A stretch of 57,601 nucleotides of DNA, taken from NCBI GenBank assembly GCA_031291275.1, contig JARLJJ010000457.1, positions 1 to 57,601 on the forward strand, in the 5' to 3' direction. Numbering within the stretch: position 1 is the first letter of the stretch; the number at the start of each line of letters is the position of its first letter. This DNA comes from Formivibrio sp. (lineage in GTDB: Bacteria > Pseudomonadota > Gammaproteobacteria > Burkholderiales > Chitinibacteraceae). Below the pieces are notes generated by a model. It was not told the origin of the DNA. It saw only the letters and a program-made list of their open reading frames with translations, and made no database searches. Below are positions 32,215 to 40,510 of the stretch, piece after piece. Made by a program: the position numbers and the translations under genes.

Positions 32215-34410
32215 TCAAGCCGCCGCCTTGGCTCGCGCGACATGCAGTTTTTTGTAGCTGTCGATCAGGCGCTGGTGCCGGTCGAGCCCTTCCAGTTTCA
32301 TGCTCGTTGGCGTCAAGCCGAAGAAGCGCACGCTGCCGCCCACTGACCCCAGCACCGCGTCCATCCGCGGGTTGCCAAACATGCGGCGGAAATTGACCTC
32401 GTAATCGGCGAGTTCCAGCTCGTCGTCGAGCATCACTTCCAGCACCACGTTCAAGGCCTGATAAAACAATCCGCGCTCGAGCGTGTTGTCGTTGTACTGC
32501 AGGAAAGCGCCCACCAGCTCTTGCGCCGTTTCAAGTTGCTGCAAGGCGAGATGAATCAGCAGCTTCAACTCGAGAACCGTGAGCTGGCCCCAGGCCGTAT
32601 TCTCGTCAAATTGGATGCCGATCAAGGTGGCGATGTCGCCGTACTCATCGAGCTCACTGTTATCCAAGCGCTCAAGCAGCGCTTCCAGGCTGGCATCGTC
32701 CAGACGATGCAGGTTCAAGATATCGGCGCGGAACAACAGCGCTTTGTTGGTGTTATCCCAGATCAGATCTTCCACCGGATAAACTTCCGAATAACCCGGC
32801 ACCAGGATGCGGCAGGCCGTTGCGCCTAACTGGTCATACACCGCCATGTACACTTCCTTGCCCATGTCTTCGAGAATGCCGAACAAGGCTGCGGCTTCAT
32901 CGGCATTGGAGTTTTCACCCTGGCCAGAGAAATCCCACTCAACGAAATCGTAATCCGCTTTGGCGCTGAAAAAGCGCCACGACACCACGCCGCTGGAATC
33001 AATGAAGTGTTCAACAAAGTTATTGGGCTCAGTCACGGCTTCACTGGCAAAGGTGGGCTGAGGCAAATCGTTCAGGCCTTCAAAACTGCGCCCCTGCAGC
33101 AACTCCGTCAGGCTGCGTTCCAGCGCTACTTCCAGGCTCGGGTGCGCGCCGAACGAGGCAAACACACCGCCGGTACGCGGGTTCATCAAGGTCACGCACA
33201 TCACCGGGTACGTTCCACCCAGCGATGCATCCTTCACCAGCACCGGAAAACCCTGCGCTTCCAGGCCCTGAATCCCGGCCACAATGCCGGGGTATTTCGC
33301 CAGCACTTCGGGCGGCACATCCGGCAAGGCGATTTCGCCTTCCAGAATTTTGCGCTTTACCGCCCGTTCGAAAATTTCCGACAGGCATTGCACCTGCGCT
33401 TCAGCCAGCGTATTCCCGGCACTCATGCCATTGCTGACGTAGAGGTTTTCGACCAGGTTGGACGGGAAATACACCACCTCGCCGTCCGACTGGCGCACAT
33501 AGGGCAGCGAACAGATGCCGCGCTGCACATTGCCGGAGTTGGTGTCGACTAGATGCGAGCCACGCAACTCGCCATCGGGGTTGTAAATTGCCAGGCAGTA
33601 CTCGTCGAGAATTCCCGACGGCAGGGCACCTTTCTTGCCAGGCTTGAACCAGCGCTCGTTCGGGTAATGGACAAACGCCGCGTTGGCGATGTCTTCGCCC
33701 CAGAACGCACCCGCATAGAAGTGATTGTTGCTCAGTCGCTCGATGTACTCGCCCAGCGCCGACGCCAACGCGCTTTCTTTGCTCGCGCCCTTGCCGTTGG
33801 TAAAACACATTGGCGAGTGCGCATCACGGATATGCAGCGACCATACATTGGGAACCAGATTGCGCCACGAAGCGATTTCAATCTTGATGCCCAAGCCGGC
33901 CAGCAAGCCCGACATATTGGCGATGGTTTCTTCGAGTGGCAGATCCTTGCCGGCAATATAGGTGCTCGCTTCGGAATCCGGCGTCAACGTCAGCAAGGCC
34001 TGAGCGTCGGCATCCAGATTCGCTACCTCTTCGATCACAAACCCTGGCCCGGCTTGCACCACCTTTTTGACGGTGCAACGCTCGATCGAGCGCAAAATGC
34101 CCTGACGGTCCTTGGCGGAGATATCTTCCGGCAACTCGACCTGGATCTTGAAAATCTGCTGGTAACGGTTTTCCGGATCAACGATATTGTTCTGCGACAG
34201 GCGGATATGCTCGGTAGGAATATTGCGGGTGTCGCAGTACAGCTTCACAAAGTAAGCCGCACACAAAGCCGATGAAGCCAGAAAGTAATCGAACGGCCCC
34301 GGCGCCGAGCCATCGCCCTTATAGCGGATGGGCTGATCGGCGATTACCGTGAAGTCATCGAACTTGGCCTCAAGACGAAGCTTGTCGAGAAAGTTGACCT
34401 TAATTTCCAT
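32215..34410 (-). CDS. OsmC-YcaO fusion protein
   Basis: A 731-residue protein. Residues 1 to about 145 are an OsmC-like domain that keeps both redox cysteines, Cys50 (SSALCAAYF) and Cys112 (IERCTVKK). From about 150 on it matches E. coli YcaO along its length: CFTNGKGASKESALASALGE, YVSNGMSAGNTLAEAQVQCL, SFGAHPSLEVALERSLTE. YcaO proteins activate amide backbones with ATP; E. coli YcaO supports methylthiolation of ribosomal protein S12 with RimO. The C-terminal TPR-like part is also present. This fusion is known in several proteobacteria. No rimO lies in the window. Single-gene unit. Confidence 0.9.
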   Translation of the reverse strand: MEIKVNFLDKLRLEAKFDDFTVIADQPIRYKGDGSAPGPFDYFLASSALCAAYFVKLYCDTRNIPTEHIRLSQNNIVDPENRYQQIFKIQVELPEDISAKDRQGILRSIERCTVKKVVQAGPGFVIEEVANLDADAQALLTLTPDSEASTYIAGKDLPLEETIANMSGLLAGLGIKIEIASWRNLVPNVWSLHIRDAHSPMCFTNGKGASKESALASALGEYIERLSNNHFYAGAFWGEDIANAAFVHYPNERWFKPGKKGALPSGILDEYCLAIYNPDGELRGSHLVDTNSGNVQRGICSLPYVRQSDGEVVYFPSNLVENLYVSNGMSAGNTLAEAQVQCLSEIFERAVKRKILEGEIALPDVPPEVLAKYPGIVAGIQGLEAQGFPVLVKDASLGGTYPVMCVTLMNPRTGGVFASFGAHPSLEVALERSLTELLQGRSFEGLNDLPQPTFASEAVTEPNNFVEHFIDSSGVVSWRFFSAKADYDFVEWDFSGQGENSNADEAAALFGILEDMGKEVYMAVYDQLGATACRILVPGYSEVYPVEDLIWDNTNKALLFRADILNLHRLDDASLEALLERLDNSELDEYGDIATLIGIQFDENTAWGQLTVLELKLLIHLALQQLETAQELVGAFLQYNDNTLERGLFYQALNVVLEVMLDDELELADYEVNFRRMFGNPRMDAVLGSVGGSVRFFGLTPTSMKLEGLDRHQRLIDSYKKLHVARAKAAA

Positions 34411-34536
34411 GTGGGAATTCCAAGATGGCGTTCAAAACGAAGTGGCCGCCATTATCGGGTTTTCCCAGTGGAAAAACAGTGTTTTTCAGCAGTTCGAGGC
34501 TCCGAAGCGCACAGCCGCGACGAACGTTCAAACACC

Positions 34537-34667
34537 ACAAAGCCAAGCCCGATCCGCTCTACGACAAGGTACACTCGAAAAAACCCGCCAAGTGCTACGG
34601 GCCCACTGACTTCACTTGTGACGCTGTCGCAGGGGCCTTCATCTGTCCGGCCGGCAAGCCTCGATGA
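34537..34667 (+). mobile_element. Transposase remnant, IS1182-like
   Basis: The plus-strand frame ending at 34667 reads KPDPLYDKVHSKKPAKCYGP then TDFTCDAVAGAFICPAGK before a stop. This resembles the middle of IS1182-family DDE transposases, where PEDFxYDxxxxxCxCPAGK is a conserved stretch. Only about 45 codons survive, with no start, catalytic triad or terminal repeats visible. It lies between the OsmC-YcaO gene and the TetR-linked redox operon. Confidence 0.5.
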
Positions 34668-34717
34668 GAATTCCTTCTGGGTTCCGGATGTCGCAATGCC
34701 GTACGGATGCGGGCCGC

Positions 34718-35746
34718 TCAGTCAGCCAGAGCATTCAGATCCTTGCTCATTTGCACAACGACCTTTCCCTTCGCCCGGCCCTCTTCGAGATAGGCAAGCG
34801 CTTCCTTCGTTTGATCGAACGGAAACACCTTGTCGATCACCGGCTGGATGTGCCCGGCGTCGAGCAGCTTGCCGAGTTCTGCGAGCTGATGTCCGTCGGG
34901 ATGTACGAACAGGAATGAATATTCGGCTTCACGCTTTCTCGCTTGGCCGATAATCTTTCGGCTGAGCAGACCGAATACGAACTTCATGAACAAGCCCATG
35001 CCTCGGGCGCGCGCGAACGCCGCGTCCGGCGGACCGATGAGCGATACGACGCGGCTTCGCGGTTTGAGAATCCGCAGGGATTTCTCGATCCCATCGCCCC
35101 TGATCGTGCCCAGCACAACGTCATAATCCCGCAGCACATCCTGGAATTCCTGCTTCTTGTAATCGACCACTTCGTCCGCGCCCAGCCGCTTGACCAGGCC
35201 AACATTCGCAGTGCTGGTGGTTGTCCCGACCCGGGCGCCGAGGTGCTTGGCGAGCTGGATCGCGAACGTGCCGATGCCGCCGGAACCGGCAGGGATGAAC
35301 ACCTTCTGGCCGGGCTTGAGCGCAGCGCGCTCCTTGAGGGCTTGCCACGATGTGAGCCCGACCATCGGGATCGAAGCCGCTTGCACGAAATCCAGGTTCG
35401 CCGGTTTGAGCGCGGCTGCACTTTCGGGCACCACGGCAAATTCCGCGAGCGTACCGGTCCCCAAATCGAAGACGCTAGCGAAAACGGCATCGCCCGGCTT
35501 GAAGCGCGTGACGCGACTTCCCGCTTCCACGACGACGCCCGCCAGATCGCTGCCCAGCGTGGCCGGTAGCTGAAAGCGAAGGATAGGCTTGAACATGCCT
35601 TTCGGAATCATGTAGTCGATCGGATTCAGGCCGACGGCATACACCTGGACGAGCATTTCATCCGGCTTGATCGTGGGTCGCGGAATATCGACGAAGCCGA
35701 TCCCGGGCGACTTGCCATAGCGTTTGAAGGTGAGCGCTTTCATCAT
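34718..35746 (-). CDS. NADP-dependent quinone-oxidoreductase-like protein (zinc-free MDR)
   Basis: A 342-residue medium-chain dehydrogenase/reductase. The GroES-like half includes GLNPIDYMIPKGM and GSDLAGVVVEAG; the Rossmann half has AGSGGIGTFAIQLAKHLGA (about 150-168). Cysteine ligands for zinc are absent, as in quinone and enone reductases. It starts with a four-base overlap on the small membrane protein gene and is the last gene of the operon. Its higher GC matches its operon neighbours. Likely works on reactive enones or quinones. Confidence 0.9.
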   Translation of the reverse strand: MMKALTFKRYGKSPGIGFVDIPRPTIKPDEMLVQVYAVGLNPIDYMIPKGMFKPILRFQLPATLGSDLAGVVVEAGSRVTRFKPGDAVFASVFDLGTGTLAEFAVVPESAAALKPANLDFVQAASIPMVGLTSWQALKERAALKPGQKVFIPAGSGGIGTFAIQLAKHLGARVGTTTSTANVGLVKRLGADEVVDYKKQEFQDVLRDYDVVLGTIRGDGIEKSLRILKPRSRVVSLIGPPDAAFARARGMGLFMKFVFGLLSRKIIGQARKREAEYSFLFVHPDGHQLAELGKLLDAGHIQPVIDKVFPFDQTKEALAYLEEGRAKGKVVVQMSKDLNALAD

Positions 35747-36156
35747 TTCGTCCGTGGTTTCCTGTTGATGCGAGTTGCCTTGCGGTTTGAGCCCATGACG
35801 TACAGAAATGCCAGCGCGAGAGCGACCTCGATAAAGACGGCACCGAAGATACCGTTGTTGGCATGTCCTGCGGAAAACTCATAGATACCGAGAAATGCCA
35901 ATATCGTGCAGGCGCTTGTAATGCCCTGGATGAGCGCCGTACGGATGGCCGAATGTTCTGCATTCCTGGCCATGAAGAACATCACGGCGATGCCGGCACT
36001 CAGCGCCGCGAAGCGTCGAGCCATCAGGCCGGCCGCAGACGAAAATCCCACCCCCCAGCTCGACAGAATGAGATCGGGGGCGGACATCAGGGTGACGGCC
36101 AGTAACAAGAACACGAGCGCGGTAAAAAGCGCGAGAATTCGGAAATCGAGTTTCAT
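35743..36156 (-). CDS. Small four-helix membrane protein
   Basis: A 137-residue protein with four hydrophobic helices: ILALFTALVFLLLAVTLM, an AALSAGIAVMFFMA stretch, a TSACTILAFLGIY stretch and AVFIEVALALAFLYVMG, and a basic tail (NRKATRINRKPRTK). It resembles DUF4345-like proteins but I do not assign it firmly. ATG 36156 is chosen over the upstream start because the first helix follows immediately. It lies between OYE (gap of 4 bases) and the quinone-oxidoreductase gene (4-base overlap), so it belongs to the operon. Function unknown. Confidence 0.75.
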   Translation of the reverse strand: MKLDFRILALFTALVFLLLAVTLMSAPDLILSSWGVGFSSAAGLMARRFAALSAGIAVMFFMARNAEHSAIRTALIQGITSACTILAFLGIYEFSAGHANNGIFGAVFIEVALALAFLYVMGSNRKATRINRKPRTK

Positions 36157-36160
36157 GAAT

Positions 36161-37237
36161 CTAGCCCGCAAGCGTCGGGTAGTCGGTATAGCCCTGCGCT
36201 CCGGGCGTGTAGAACGTGCTTTGATCGGGCGTATTCAAAGGCGCGTGCTGGCGCAGGCGTTCGACCAGATCGGGGTTGGCGAGGAAAGCCCTGCCCAGCG
36301 CGATCAGGTCGGCGCGGCCTTCGATCAGCGCTTGCTCTGCGCTGGCAGCGTCGAATCCGCCGCCGAGGATGAAGGGGCCATCGAACGCTGCGCGCAGATC
36401 AGTCTTCAGCTTCTCCGGCACGAGCGGGGCGCCGAGTGCCGAATGATCCAGCACGTGGACGTACATGAGCCCCAGCGCCGAAAGCGCCTTCACCAGCGCG
36501 GCGTACTGTTCATCCACGCCAGCGAAAGCGCCCGTGCTGTTGAACACGCCGTAGGGCGACAAACGAATGCCGACGCGCTCCGCGCCGATCTCCAGCGCCA
36601 CGGCGTGCGCCACCTCCAGCACGAGCCGGTTGCGGCCTTCGGCTGTGCCGCCGTATCCGTCCGCCCGGAGGTTGACGTTGGCATTCAGGAACTGTTCGAG
36701 CAGGTAGCCGTTGGCCGCATGCAACTCGATGCCATCGAAGCCGGCCTCGATGGCGAGGCGTGCCGCGGTCGCGTACTCCTGAATGACCGTCTTGATGTCA
36801 TTGGCATTCATCGCGCGTGGCGGGGTATGCGGCTGGCTGCCCTGCACGTCGGTCCACATCTCGCCCGGGCATGTTTCGGGTGAGGGGCCCAGCACTTCAG
36901 CACCGGCCGGCAGATTTGCGGTGTGGGCGACGCGCCCGGTGTGCATCAACTGCACGACGATCTTGCCACCCTTGGCGTGCACTGCGTCCGTCACGCGTTT
37001 CCAGCCTTGTACCTGGGCTTCGTTGAAGAGACCGGGGATGCGCGCGTAGCCCAGGCCATTCGGTGAGGGCGAGGTGCCTTCCGTGACGATGAGCCCGGCG
37101 GTCGCGCGCTGCGCGTAGTAGGTAGCCATCAGGCTATTGGGCGTGTTGTTGTCCACGGCGCGGCTGCGCGTGAGGGGCGACATCACGAGACGGTTGCCGA
37201 GCTGCGTGGCACGCAGCGAGAAAGTATCGAATAGCAT
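36161..37237 (-). CDS. Old yellow enzyme family alkene reductase (NemA-like)
   Basis: A 358-residue FMN-dependent TIM barrel. LVMSPLTRSRA at the start, VQLMHTGRVAH, the active-site stretch IELHAANGYLLEQFLN (His-x2-Asn pair) and the C-terminal FMN phosphate motif ADLIALGRAFLANPDL are all present. Such enzymes reduce activated alkenes, nitrate esters and N-ethylmaleimide with NADPH. In E. coli nemA is controlled by the TetR-type NemR; here a TetR gene heads the same cluster, supporting an electrophile-response role. Confidence 0.93.
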   Translation of the reverse strand: MLFDTFSLRATQLGNRLVMSPLTRSRAVDNNTPNSLMATYYAQRATAGLIVTEGTSPSPNGLGYARIPGLFNEAQVQGWKRVTDAVHAKGGKIVVQLMHTGRVAHTANLPAGAEVLGPSPETCPGEMWTDVQGSQPHTPPRAMNANDIKTVIQEYATAARLAIEAGFDGIELHAANGYLLEQFLNANVNLRADGYGGTAEGRNRLVLEVAHAVALEIGAERVGIRLSPYGVFNSTGAFAGVDEQYAALVKALSALGLMYVHVLDHSALGAPLVPEKLKTDLRAAFDGPFILGGGFDAASAEQALIEGRADLIALGRAFLANPDLVERLRQHAPLNTPDQSTFYTPGAQGYTDYPTLAG

Positions 37238-37282
37238 TTTCGTATTTCCTTGGTGGGTATTGCTGTTTGGAGAAGCCGGGCG

Positions 37283-37305
37283 GCGGGGTCGCGCTGCGAC
37301 CCCGC
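37283..37305 (-). other. GC-rich hairpin between SDR and OYE genes
   Basis: GCGGGGTCGC / GCGACCCCGC give a 10-bp stem with a 3-base loop in the 118-base gap. There is no T-run on the minus strand, so it is not a standard terminator; mRNA processing or partial termination are possible. Confidence 0.45.
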
Positions 37306-37355
37306 TGACTTTTCACCCAGGCATTCAACTGCTCAATTGTTTCCTGGCGACTTTC

Positions 37356-38168
37356 CTATGCGCGCACGTCCAGGCGCATCTCTTTCCGGATCGCCGCATC
37401 CAGCATCGCTGCCGGCGCAAACCTGCGCAGCAATTGCAGTTGGCCAGCAGTCTTGCCTGCCGTGTAGCGGATTTTCGGCTTGGGCGCACTGGCCGCTTTC
37501 AGCACAACCTCGGCGACCACTTCCGGCTTGTCTCCAGACTCGATTCCTCTCTTCACCTGCATGATTGCGTTCATCCGGGCCGCGTGATACTCATCAAGCT
37601 TGGCGTCGGCTTCCAGTGCATTGGCATCGAACTGCGTGTTCGTGTACGCTGGCTCGATCAGCGAGACGCGGATGCCGCGCGTGCGCAGCTCGTGATCCAG
37701 CGATTCCGAATAGCCCTCGACGGCATGCTTGGTTGCAGCGTAGAGCGCCATGTAGGGCGCGGGCAGGAAGCCCAGCACGGAGCTGATATTGATGATGCGA
37801 CCGCTGCCCTGAGCCCGCATGTGCGGCACAACCGCGCAGGTCATGCGTATCAGCCCGAAGAAGTTTGTCTCGAAGATCGCGCGGGCCTGCTCGATCGAAC
37901 TCTCTTCTGCACCGGCCGGAGCGACGCCGAAGCCGGCGTTATTCACGAGCAGATCAATGCGGCCGTGCTTCTTCAGCACCTCGTCCACCAGCGCTTCGAC
38001 GGATGCATCGCTGGTCACATCCAGCGGCAGCATCGTGAATGCCCGGTGGCCCGTCGAACCTCCCCGCCTGCTGGTGCCGTAGACCGTGTAGCCCGCTTGC
38101 GCGAGGCGCTCGGCCGTCGCTTCGCCGATTCCCGAGGAGGCGCCCGTCACGATGGCAATCTTGCTCAT
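37356..38168 (-). CDS. Short-chain dehydrogenase/reductase
   Basis: A 270-residue classical SDR. The cofactor loop is TGASSGIGEATAERL (about 8-22), NNAGFG follows, and the catalytic set is Ser in NISSVLG with YAATK (Tyr-x3-Lys). The Arg residues after the loop (TSRRGG) suggest NADPH preference. The frame continues 87 bases upstream, but ATG 38168 overlaps the preceding SDR stop by four bases, typical of coupling. Substrate unknown; oxidoreductase role in the TetR-linked cluster. Confidence 0.9.
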   Translation of the reverse strand: MSKIAIVTGASSGIGEATAERLAQAGYTVYGTSRRGGSTGHRAFTMLPLDVTSDASVEALVDEVLKKHGRIDLLVNNAGFGVAPAGAEESSIEQARAIFETNFFGLIRMTCAVVPHMRAQGSGRIINISSVLGFLPAPYMALYAATKHAVEGYSESLDHELRTRGIRVSLIEPAYTNTQFDANALEADAKLDEYHAARMNAIMQVKRGIESGDKPEVVAEVVLKAASAPKPKIRYTAGKTAGQLQLLRRFAPAAMLDAAIRKEMRLDVRA

Positions 38169-38971
38169 GATGTCGTCCTCGCGTAGCGCGATGCGGCGTG
38201 TTGCAGCGAGAGCCGCGGCGCGAGTGCCAAGCGCGCCGAATTGGCAGCATCCCAATCCGCCACGTCAGGTAAGGAGGGGATTGTGACCGTCTCGCCGAGA
38301 TCCAGCCCGGCCAGTGCGGCATCGACCATCTCGTCAACGTCCATCACGATCTCGGAAGGCAGATTGCCAATGTCGAATCCGGCCCGCGCCCACAGTTCGG
38401 TGCGCGTCGCGCCGGGCAGTACTGCCTGTACCCGTACTCCCCTGGGGCCCAGCTCCTGCTGCAATGCCTGCGTGAAATTGAGCACATACGCTTTGGTGCC
38501 ACTGTAGGCCCCATTGAATAACTCAGGCGCCAATGCCAGGACAGAGGCGACGTTGATGAGTGTGCCGCGCTCGCGGGCGGCGAACGCACCTGCTGCGGCG
38601 ACCGCAAGTCGCGTGACGGCTACCACATTCAGGCTGATCATATTTTCCAGAGCCTGCGGGTCGGCGCCGAGCAATGGAGTGCTGACGGCAACACCTGCAT
38701 TGTTCACCAGCATGCTGATTGTCGGATCAGTGCTCAGGCGCTGCGCGACCCTTGCCACATCGGCAGCGACGGTCAGGTCGGCGCGCAAGGTTTCAACGCT
38801 GACGCCGGTGTCAGCGCGCAGTCGCCCCGCCAGATCATCCAGTCGCGCTTGATCTCGTGCCACCAGCAGAAGATCAAATCCTCGTTGCGCCAGACGCAGT
38901 GCATAGCTCGCACCGATGCCGGTAGAGGCGCCCGTAATCAGCGCCGTGTCGTGTTTTTGCTGCTTGATCAT
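38165..38971 (-). CDS. Short-chain dehydrogenase/reductase
   Basis: A 268-residue SDR with TGASTGIGASYALRL, VNNAGVAVS, NVASVLAL and YSGTKAYVL, which carries Tyr-x3-Lys. It resembles the DltE/YqjQ-like group of SDRs. It is the first gene of the minus-strand operon and lies divergent from tetR, with the TetR operator candidate in the gap. It shares limited similarity with the next SDR, so the pair are not recent duplicates. Confidence 0.9.
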   Translation of the reverse strand: MIKQQKHDTALITGASTGIGASYALRLAQRGFDLLLVARDQARLDDLAGRLRADTGVSVETLRADLTVAADVARVAQRLSTDPTISMLVNNAGVAVSTPLLGADPQALENMISLNVVAVTRLAVAAAGAFAARERGTLINVASVLALAPELFNGAYSGTKAYVLNFTQALQQELGPRGVRVQAVLPGATRTELWARAGFDIGNLPSEIVMDVDEMVDAALAGLDLGETVTIPSLPDVADWDAANSARLALAPRLSLQHAASRYARTTS

Positions 38972-39043
38972 GCTTTGCTCCCGGTTAGTGGTTGATGCCG
39001 GACGTCCGTCAGCAAACCGCTGTTTAAATTATGACCGTCATCA

Positions 39044-39074
39044 TTGTTTATATATTACGTCCGTAATCTATAAT
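39044..39074 (+). promoter_or_regulatory. tetR promoter with embedded operator
   Basis: A consensus -10 TATAAT (39069-39074) and TTGTTT (39044-39049, 19-base gap) form a promoter ahead of tetR. Between them lies the inverted repeat ATTACG-TC-CGTAAT (39054-39067). A second small palindrome, ATGACCGTCAT, lies at 39031-39041. Binding of the repressor here would block both tetR and the divergent SDR operon. Confidence 0.6.
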
Positions 39075-39107
39075 GTCAACATCGGTGTGGATTGAATGAG
39101 GAAAAAA

Positions 39108-39683
39108 ATGAAAGTCAGCAGAGCCGAGGCAGCACAGAACCGCGAGCGGATCGTGGAGACGGCGGCAAAATTGTTCCGTGAGCGCGGCTTCGACGGGATC
39201 GGTGTGGCCGACCTGATGAAATCCGCAGGCATGACCCATGGCGGTTTCTACGGGCACTTCGCTTCGAAAGAAGATTTGATGGCACAGGCCTGCGTACGTG
39301 CGCAGGAAACTGGGTTGAATGCCTTGCGCCAAGTGGCCGAGCACGATCCCGAGAACGCCTTGGCGATCATCGTATCCAGCTATCTATCGCCCGCACATCG
39401 CGATCAAACCGGCGATGGTTGCGTGTTAGCGGCGCTCGGGGCAGACGCAGCCCGCCACGGCACGCCCTTGCGCGCCACTTTTACGCACGCCGTGCGTGCC
39501 ACCATCGACCTACTCGCGCGCCTCGTGACGGGCCGGTCAAAGCACGCGAAGCGCCAGCGCGCCTTGGCGATCTACGCGAGCATGGTCGGGGCCATCGTAC
39601 TGGCGCGCGCGGTCGACGACGAGGAGCTCTCCGGGGAAATACTGGAGTCCGTGCGGGCTTCCATCATCCCCACCAATTCATGA
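39108..39683 (+). CDS. TetR-family repressor (NemR/AcrR-like)
   Basis: A 191-residue TetR protein. The N-terminal HTH runs RIVETAAKLFRERGFDGIGV to GMTHGGFYGHFASKEDL (about 14-57), and the rest is the ligand-binding helical domain. A cysteine in DGCVLAALG could sense electrophiles, as in NemR. ATG 39108 has AGGA 6 bases upstream; the ATG at 39096 lacks a site. Divergent from the SDR-OYE operon, it probably represses it and itself. The stop codon lies inside a small inverted repeat (39673-39690). Confidence 0.9.
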   Translation: MKVSRAEAAQNRERIVETAAKLFRERGFDGIGVADLMKSAGMTHGGFYGHFASKEDLMAQACVRAQETGLNALRQVAEHDPENALAIIVSSYLSPAHRDQTGDGCVLAALGADAARHGTPLRATFTHAVRATIDLLARLVTGRSKHAKRQRALAIYASMVGAIVLARAVDDEELSGEILESVRASIIPTNS

Positions 39684-39728
39684 GAATTGGCACATTGTGT
39701 TTGATCCGGATAATTTCAGCACACCATA

Positions 39729-39749
39729 AACTTCTGGATGTGTGAGTTT
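39729..39749 (-). repeat. Right copy of the 21-bp inverted repeat
   Basis: The reverse complement equals 21261-21281 exactly. It overlaps the first codons of the truncated permease frame, right where similarity to TauE/SafE proteins is about to begin, and lies 46 bases after the tetR stop codon. Confidence 0.85.
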
Positions 39750-40238
39750 TCGACGTTATCAGGACAGAACACCTGCATCTTTTCGCTAAACGATGCGTCT
39801 TCTGGCTTTCTGGTTTTTGCCAGCCTGATGATGATGCTGTACACGCCTCAGCAATCCGCTATCCAGGCCAGTCCCCGAAGCCAGGTGGTACGAGGTTCGC
39901 TGATCGGAGGCGTGGCGGGTTTTGTGGGCGGGCTTCTGGGAGTGGGAGGGGGCAGCATTATCGTGCCAGCGTTGGTTGGAACAGGACTGGAAACCAAACG
40001 CGCCGCCGCAACCGCATCTTTTGTGATCGTCTTTGCATCACTCACAGGCTTTCTGGCGCATGTCACGCTGTCTGGCATTGATGTCTCGCTGATCGGTGCC
40101 ACTGCATTCGCCTCGGCTGCGGGGGCGGCCTTGGGTGCCTGGCTGATGAGTGAAAAGCTCAAAAGTGGGCAGCTCAAGTACCTCATTGTTTTTGTGCTAC
40201 TGGGGACAGCGGTGAAAATGGTGTGGGGATTACTGTGA
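39738..40238 (+). pseudogene. TauE/SafE-family permease, C-terminal half only
   Basis: The 166-codon frame encodes the second half of a sulfite-exporter-type membrane protein: FLVFASLMMMLY, then SLIGGVAGFVGGLLGVGGGSI with the GxxxGxxGxGGG repeat, and two or three more helices. A normal TauE protein has about 250 residues and begins with a first copy of the GVGGG repeat, which is missing. The first about 22 codons (MCEFSTLSGQNTCIF) have no family match and include the 21-bp repeat, so the start looks created by a DNA junction. It is probably not functional. Confidence 0.7.
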
Positions 40239-40510
40239 GTCTATTGCCCATGTAAACGATGGCAACTTGCATGATGCGGGCAACGGCAGCACGCAAACTG
40301 CCCCAGTGCACTTGGGTCTGAGACCGTGAGTTTTATTCCTTATTCGGCTGGAGAGGGAAATAACAGCGATTTACGTCCTATAATCGCACCTTGCTACAAG
40401 AATGCAGGCCCAAACGAGTTGTTTCGTTTATATGAGAACGCGACTCAGGGCTGAGGCAGCATTTTGCACGTACGACGCAATGATTTCCTGCTTAATAAAA
40501 CTGGTTTTTC
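40239..40510 (+). promoter_or_regulatory. Upstream region of the epd-like gene with a -10 box
   Basis: A perfect TATAAT (40379-40384) followed by CGC stands 127 bases before the epd-like start; no good -35 is visible at 16-18 bases. The stretch has no supportable gene. Confidence 0.4.

Noticed and set aside
32046-32243. Minus-strand frame with GISHKGDRGDSLRASVL, faintly like the end of IS110 transposases (GISKRGDxYLR)
   Set aside because: The match covers only a few residues and overlaps the end of the OsmC-YcaO gene; too weak to call a transposase.
37283-37305. GC-rich hairpin as an intrinsic terminator splitting the TetR-linked operon
   Set aside because: No T-run follows on the transcribed strand, so it is listed only as a hairpin.
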